This document shows, one piece after another, positions 22,055-26,125 of a stretch of DNA of 26,125 bases. Position numbers and translations under genes: made by a program. The notes below the pieces were generated by a model that worked only from the letters and a program-made list of their open reading frames with translations, did no database searches and was not told the DNA's origin. The stretch's first letter is position 1. The number at the start of each line of letters is the position of its first letter. The stretch is from Halioxenophilus sp964342265 (lineage in GTDB: Bacteria > Pseudomonadota > Gammaproteobacteria > Pseudomonadales > Cellvibrionaceae): NCBI GenBank assembly GCA_964342265.1, contig CAYFFE010000049.1, forward strand, positions 1-26,125. The letters are read 5' to 3'.

Positions 22055-23980
22055 CTAACCGCCCTCTTGCAACGCCTCCAGCTCCATCCAACGCTCTAAA
22101 GTGTCCTCCAGTTGTTTTTGCGTATCGGTTAATTGTGCCAAGGTCGCATCTACCTGATCTCGATCACCTTGGTAAAATTCCGGTGCGGCAACTGTTTGTT
22201 CTAGTTCGGCGACTTTATTTTCCAATGTTTCGATTTCTTGGGGTAATTGATCGAGTTCACGTTGCAGTTTGTAGCTTAATTTTTGGGCTTTTTTAGGTTT
22301 AGCTACTGATTGTTGCTCAGGTTGCGGAGAATTTTCGGTTTGGTTGTAAGGTTTAGATTGCTCGGCTTGAGTGAGCGCGCTTTCGCCCTGCCAAACACCG
22401 CCCTGACGCAACCAATCGTCGTAACCACCTACGTATTCTTTTACGCTACCGCCGCCCTCAAAGGCGATGGTGCTGGTAACCACATTGTTCAAGAATTTTC
22501 GATCGTGACTGACCAATAATAACGTTCCAGAGAATTCGCCGAGTACATCTTCCAGTAACTCTAAAGTTTCTACATCCAAATCGTTGGTGGGCTCATCCAA
22601 CACCAACAAATTACTGGGCTTACTGAACAATTTCGCTAATAAAACGCGGTTGCGCTCGCCACCCGATAGCGCACGTAATGGTGTTCTGGCTCGATCGCCG
22701 GTAAACAAAAAGTCGTTTAAGTAGCTGATAATATGCCTTTGCTGGCCATTGACTTCGATGTAATCACGCCCTTCTGCCACGTTATCGGCCGGCGTCGCAT
22801 TGAGATCTAATTGATCGCGCATTTGATCGTAATAGGCCACGGAAATATTAGTACCTGTTCGCACCGAACCAGAATCGGGCTGTAATTTGCCGAGTATGAT
22901 TTTTAGTAAGGTACTTTTACCCACGCCGTTGGGCCCGATTAAACCCACACGATCTCCACGGGCAATATTGGTGGAAAAATCGTTGATCAACAGTTTGTTG
23001 TGGTAACCGTGGCTCACGTGCTTTAGCTCGGCGACGAGCTTGCCGGAGCTGGACCCTTCGGCCAAATTCAACTCCACGGTGCCCTGCCGTTCCAGGCGTT
23101 GGCTGCGTTGCTCACGCATGGCTTTTAAAGCCCGAACGCGGCCCTCATTGCGGGTGCGACGAGCTTTAATACCTTGTCGAATCCAGCGCTCTTCTTCGGC
23201 CAGTTTTTTATCGAACAGTGCATTGTGGCGAGCTTCTTCCTCTAAGAGTTGCTCCTTGTACTGAGCAAACTCACTGAACCGGCCAACAAAATTGAGTAGC
23301 TGGCCGCGATCCAACTCGGCGATGGATGTGGCAACGTTTTCCAAAAAGGCTCGATCGTGGGTAATAAAGATTAACGAGCCGTTAAATTCTTTAAGCTGCT
23401 CTTCGAGCCATTGAATGGTTTCTACATCCAAATGGTTAGTGGGCTCGTCGAGCAATAACACATCCGGTTGCACAACCAATGCGCGCGCCAATGCCACACG
23501 GCGTCGCCAACCACCGGATAATTCGTGCATGTAGCGGCTGCCGTCTAAATCCAATCGGGTCAGTACGGTATCGATACGCTGATTGAGCTGCCAGCCGTCC
23601 TGAGCTTCAATTTGCGTTTGCAGGCGCGATAGCCGCTCCATCTCGTCATCGGTGCTTACGCGGGCCGATAACTCGGTATATTCCTCAATCAACTGGCCCA
23701 GCTTACCCAAACCCAGGGCGACGGAGTGAAATACCGTTAAGTCGTCGGCATCGGGTAAATCTTGCTCAAGTCGGGCCAATCGCAAGCCAGGCTTGCGCCA
23801 TACATTGCCGTCGTCCAACTCCAAATCGCCGGCTAAAACTTTTAACAAGCTGGATTTACCGGCACCGTTGCGGCCAATTAGGCACAGTTTTTGGTTGCTA
23901 TGAAGCTCCAGAGATTGCTGGTCTAGTAGCACTGTCGTGCCGTAATTAAGACTAGCGTTTTCTAATTTAATCAATAACAT
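22055..23980 (-). CDS. uup: ABC-F family ATPase Uup
   Basis: This soluble 641-aa protein has two ABC cassettes without membrane segments. Walker A motifs are GRNGAGKS (36-43) and GPNGVGKS (around Lys355). Signature motifs LSGGWRRRVALARAL and LSGGERNRVLLAKLF and Walker B motifs LLLDEPTNHLD and LVLDEPTNDLD are intact. A charged C-terminal coiled coil (about 555-641, KKAQKLSYKLQRELDQL...) identifies Uup among the ABC-F proteins. Uup is linked to ribosome function and to suppression of precise transposon excision. The basic linker (about 240-300, RRTRNEGRVRALKAMREQR) matches the P-site tRNA interaction motif region. It diverges from slt. There is no Shine-Dalgarno, so translation may be weak. Confidence 0.95.
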   Translation of the reverse strand: MLLIKLENASLNYGTTVLLDQQSLELHSNQKLCLIGRNGAGKSSLLKVLAGDLELDDGNVWRKPGLRLARLEQDLPDADDLTVFHSVALGLGKLGQLIEEYTELSARVSTDDEMERLSRLQTQIEAQDGWQLNQRIDTVLTRLDLDGSRYMHELSGGWRRRVALARALVVQPDVLLLDEPTNHLDVETIQWLEEQLKEFNGSLIFITHDRAFLENVATSIAELDRGQLLNFVGRFSEFAQYKEQLLEEEARHNALFDKKLAEEERWIRQGIKARRTRNEGRVRALKAMREQRSQRLERQGTVELNLAEGSSSGKLVAELKHVSHGYHNKLLINDFSTNIARGDRVGLIGPNGVGKSTLLKIILGKLQPDSGSVRTGTNISVAYYDQMRDQLDLNATPADNVAEGRDYIEVNGQQRHIISYLNDFLFTGDRARTPLRALSGGERNRVLLAKLFSKPSNLLVLDEPTNDLDVETLELLEDVLGEFSGTLLLVSHDRKFLNNVVTSTIAFEGGGSVKEYVGGYDDWLRQGGVWQGESALTQAEQSKPYNQTENSPQPEQQSVAKPKKAQKLSYKLQRELDQLPQEIETLENKVAELEQTVAAPEFYQGDRDQVDATLAQLTDTQKQLEDTLERWMELEALQEGG

Positions 23981-24015
23981 AGAAAATTAATCGAATACGA
24001 TGCTTTAAAAAAAAT

Positions 24016-24044
24016 TTGAGTTATAGTATTTATAACTGGATAGT
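24016..24044 (+). promoter_or_regulatory. Candidate slt promoter with an internal dyad
   Basis: TTGAGT (24016-24021) and GATAGT (24039-24044) are 17 bp apart, each with four of six consensus bases. Transcription would begin near 24051, about 105 nt before slt. A perfect dyad, AGTTATA-GTATT-TATAACT (24019-24037), fills the spacer and also faces the uup promoter region, so one regulator could affect both genes. Confidence 0.35.
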
Positions 24045-24155
24045 TATCGATCAAGGTAACTAGCGCCTGCTCTTTTTATGCAATTGTGTTATGCATTTGT
24101 GGTCTTAAATTCTGGTGACGGCTGTTTGAAACAAATAATAAAACCGGAGAATTCA

Positions 24156-26102
24156 ATGTATCGCCCCCTATTTGCTGTAGGACGAAATCGAACCACCGTA
24201 TTATCGCTCGCCGCTGCGCTCATTTTGGGCAGTTTATTCCCTGTTTTGGCACAAGCAGATCCCTACTTAAAGGACTTAGAGCGCGAAAAACAACGCAAAC
24301 ACTACCTGAGCATCCGCAACCAGGTAAAAGCGCGCCAGCTTGCCTACGAAGACATCCCCTACGACACCCTAGGCGACTACCCACTGGTACCCTATCTCAA
24401 ATACCAAGACCTTAACAAACGCCTTAACCAGTTGCCTTACGAGGAAATAGATTCCTACCTGGAAACCTATCAAGACAGTTGGTTGGCCGAGCGACTGCTG
24501 CACAATTGGCTGGAGTTATTGGTCGCCAAAAATCGCTGGCACGAATTCCAAAGCTATTACCGCCCCACTGTCTCTGATACCGAGTTGCAGTGTCTGCACA
24601 TTCAAGCGAGGGCCAACCACGGCGAACCCGAGGCCCTAAGTGAAGTGGCTGAATTGTGGAATCAAGGCAAGTCGCTGCCCAAACGCTGCGACACTTTATT
24701 CTCAAACTGGTTTAAAAGCGACTATTTCAACACCGATATTGCCTGGTCGCGTTATGTTAAGGCCGTTGATAATCGCAAATTTGGCCTGGCGCGCTATCTG
24801 CGCTCGCTGCTCGATGAAGAACAGCACCCGCTGGCCGACGCTTTAGTGGATCTGTACCACTATCCATCGCGTTTAGGCCGCCTGCACACGCGTGTGACCA
24901 AAAACCCTGCAATGCATGATGTCATTCATTACGGCGTTAAGCGCTATGCCCGTTATAACGCCCTACAAGCACTAAAACACTGGGAAAAATTCGATTCCGC
25001 CTATTTGTTTGATCAGCAGGCGCGCAACGAAACCATCGAGTACCTAAGTTATCGATTGATACTCAAAAATCACACAGAAACCGCCAACCGCCTGTTGGAT
25101 CGCAACCAAATTGTCAGCACCCGTGTCACCGAGCGGCAAATTCGCGCCGCGCTTAAAGAGCGTGACTGGCAGAACGTTCAACAATTAATTGCCAAACTGC
25201 CAAGCGATGTGGCCGATGAGCATCGCTGGCGTTATTGGTCGTTACGAGCGGCAGAACAATTGGATGAAATCGACGACCAAGCGCTAAATCAGGGATATCA
25301 GGAGCTTTCTAAAGCGCGCGACTTCTACAGCTTCCTCGCCGCCGAGCGAACTCAAATACCCTTCACCATGAGCCATAAAGCGGTTGCATTGAGTGAAGAG
25401 CAAATTCTGGCCATCGCCAACAAGCCTGCCTTGCAGCGATCTCAAGAGCTATTTACGCTCGGGTATATCAATCAAGCGCGTATGGAGTGGCGCTATGGCA
25501 CCCAAGGGATGGAACACGAAGAATTACTGGCTGCCGGAAAATTAGCCAATGCCTGGGGCTGGCACCGCAAAACCATCGAATCTCTGGGCCAAGCCAAATA
25601 CTGGGACGATTTAAATTTGCGTTTTCCGGTAATCTACAGCGATGAAGTGAGCCTCGCGTCACAAGAAACCGCCGTACCGCCCGAATACATCCTAGCCGTT
25701 GCCCGTCAAGAAAGCGCCTTCGCTGCCGATGCTCGCTCGCCTGCCGGAGCCATGGGCTTAATGCAGCTGATGCCCGCCACGGCCAGTCAAACGGCTCGCT
25801 CTATCGGCATGAAATACCGCAAAGCCGACCTACTGGAACCCAGCCAGAATCTCCTACTGGGTGGAACTTATCTGAGCCAAATGCTGGAGCGCTTCGACGG
25901 AAACCGCATATTGGCCACTGCAGCCTACAATGCCGGCCCACATCGAGTGGACCGCTGGCGCAACCCTGCGGGTCAGGAAGTGGAATTCGATATTTGGATA
26001 GAAACCATTCCGTTTAAAGAAACCCGCGGCTATGTGCAAAATGTTTTAACCTATTCGGTAATTTACAGCCATTGGAATGGGAATTTTACCGCTGCAGTTT
26101 AA
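24156..26102 (+). CDS. slt: Soluble lytic murein transglycosylase (Slt70 family)
   Basis: Slt cleaves the MurNAc-GlcNAc bond of peptidoglycan with formation of 1,6-anhydro-MurNAc, in the periplasm. The 648-aa precursor has a signal peptide (to about residue 34, PVLAQA). A long alpha-superhelical U domain follows, with many Tyr/Arg/Leu-rich helices, and ends before about 490. The C-terminal catalytic domain has the SLT motif ARQESAFAADARSPAGAMGLMQLMP, with the catalytic Glu519 in QES, and AYNAGPHRVDRW near the end. I chose ATG 24156: GGAG lies 8 nt upstream and the signal peptide begins there. The open frame reaches 24078 without a ribosome-binding site. Its anhydro-muropeptide products feed recycling by NagZ. 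It diverges from uup. Confidence 0.96.
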   Translation: MYRPLFAVGRNRTTVLSLAAALILGSLFPVLAQADPYLKDLEREKQRKHYLSIRNQVKARQLAYEDIPYDTLGDYPLVPYLKYQDLNKRLNQLPYEEIDSYLETYQDSWLAERLLHNWLELLVAKNRWHEFQSYYRPTVSDTELQCLHIQARANHGEPEALSEVAELWNQGKSLPKRCDTLFSNWFKSDYFNTDIAWSRYVKAVDNRKFGLARYLRSLLDEEQHPLADALVDLYHYPSRLGRLHTRVTKNPAMHDVIHYGVKRYARYNALQALKHWEKFDSAYLFDQQARNETIEYLSYRLILKNHTETANRLLDRNQIVSTRVTERQIRAALKERDWQNVQQLIAKLPSDVADEHRWRYWSLRAAEQLDEIDDQALNQGYQELSKARDFYSFLAAERTQIPFTMSHKAVALSEEQILAIANKPALQRSQELFTLGYINQARMEWRYGTQGMEHEELLAAGKLANAWGWHRKTIESLGQAKYWDDLNLRFPVIYSDEVSLASQETAVPPEYILAVARQESAFAADARSPAGAMGLMQLMPATASQTARSIGMKYRKADLLEPSQNLLLGGTYLSQMLERFDGNRILATAAYNAGPHRVDRWRNPAGQEVEFDIWIETIPFKETRGYVQNVLTYSVIYSHWNGNFTAAV

Positions 26103-26104
26103 TG

Positions 26105-26110
26105 AAGGAG
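26105..26110 (+). promoter_or_regulatory. Shine-Dalgarno of an unseen downstream gene
   Basis: AAGGAG follows the slt tandem stop (TAATGA) by 3 bp, and no start codon is visible before the window ends at 26125. It suggests a gene beginning just beyond the window, likely co-transcribed with slt. Confidence 0.4.
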
Positions 26111-26125
26111 ACAGCGCAGATTCAC

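Noticed and set aside
1..26125. CRISPR array, tRNA, rRNA, insertion sequence, phage or toxin-antitoxin module
   Set aside because: I looked for repeats with regular spacing, transposase motifs, tRNA-like folds and paired small genes on both strands and saw none that held up.

Overview
The window is a stretch of housekeeping chromosome from a gammaproteobacterium, probably a marine relative of Pseudomonas such as a member of the Cellvibrionaceae. This is judged from protein motifs and gene order; no database search was possible. From memory, the order nqr - long-form gap - mfd - csiV - nagZ - lexA - sulA - topA - uup - slt is also the order in the Pseudomonas aeruginosa PA2994-PA3020 region. 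A Na+-translocating NADH:quinone oxidoreductase fits a marine or salt-exposed organism. There is no transposase, integrase, phage gene, CRISPR array, tRNA or rRNA.

Region 1 (1-3980, minus strand) holds the start of the Na+-NQR operon: nqrA, nqrB, nqrC and a 5' fragment of nqrD. The genes are tightly packed or overlapping and sit behind a convincing sigma70-type promoter with an unusually long leader of about 325 nt. Region 2 (4101-10369) has gap (minus) and mfd-csiV (plus) diverging from a 288-bp interval that contains a perfect 20-bp palindrome. Gap is the long GAPDH form with an N-terminal extension. Mfd couples transcription to repair. CsiV is an exported envelope protein.

Region 3 (10370-14253) begins with an A+T-rich, gene-poor interval around a small cold-shock protein gene. 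It continues on the minus strand with a hypoxanthine phosphoribosyltransferase gene overlapping an MscS-type channel gene, then nagZ (muropeptide recycling). Region 4 (14254-15834) is the SOS core. A promoter with two LexA boxes drives lexA-sulA through a leader of about 270 nt that carries a 22-bp tandem duplication.

Region 5 (15875-21841) contains topA and a small downstream gene, two unrecognised membrane-anchored proteins, a universal stress protein, and a secreted SH3-like/LprI-domain protein. The last two genes converge on an 18-bp perfect hairpin. Region 6 (22055-26125) has uup (ABC-F ATPase) diverging from slt (soluble lytic transglycosylase).

Together the genes cover sodium-motive respiration, central carbon metabolism, DNA repair, SOS and topology, and peptidoglycan turnover (CsiV, NagZ, Slt, the FtsZ inhibitor SulA). 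I found no clear novel multigene system. The points worth a second look are mostly in intergenic DNA: the gap-mfd palindrome, the lexA leader, the usp/lprI hairpin and the nqr leader, plus two uncharacterised membrane proteins.
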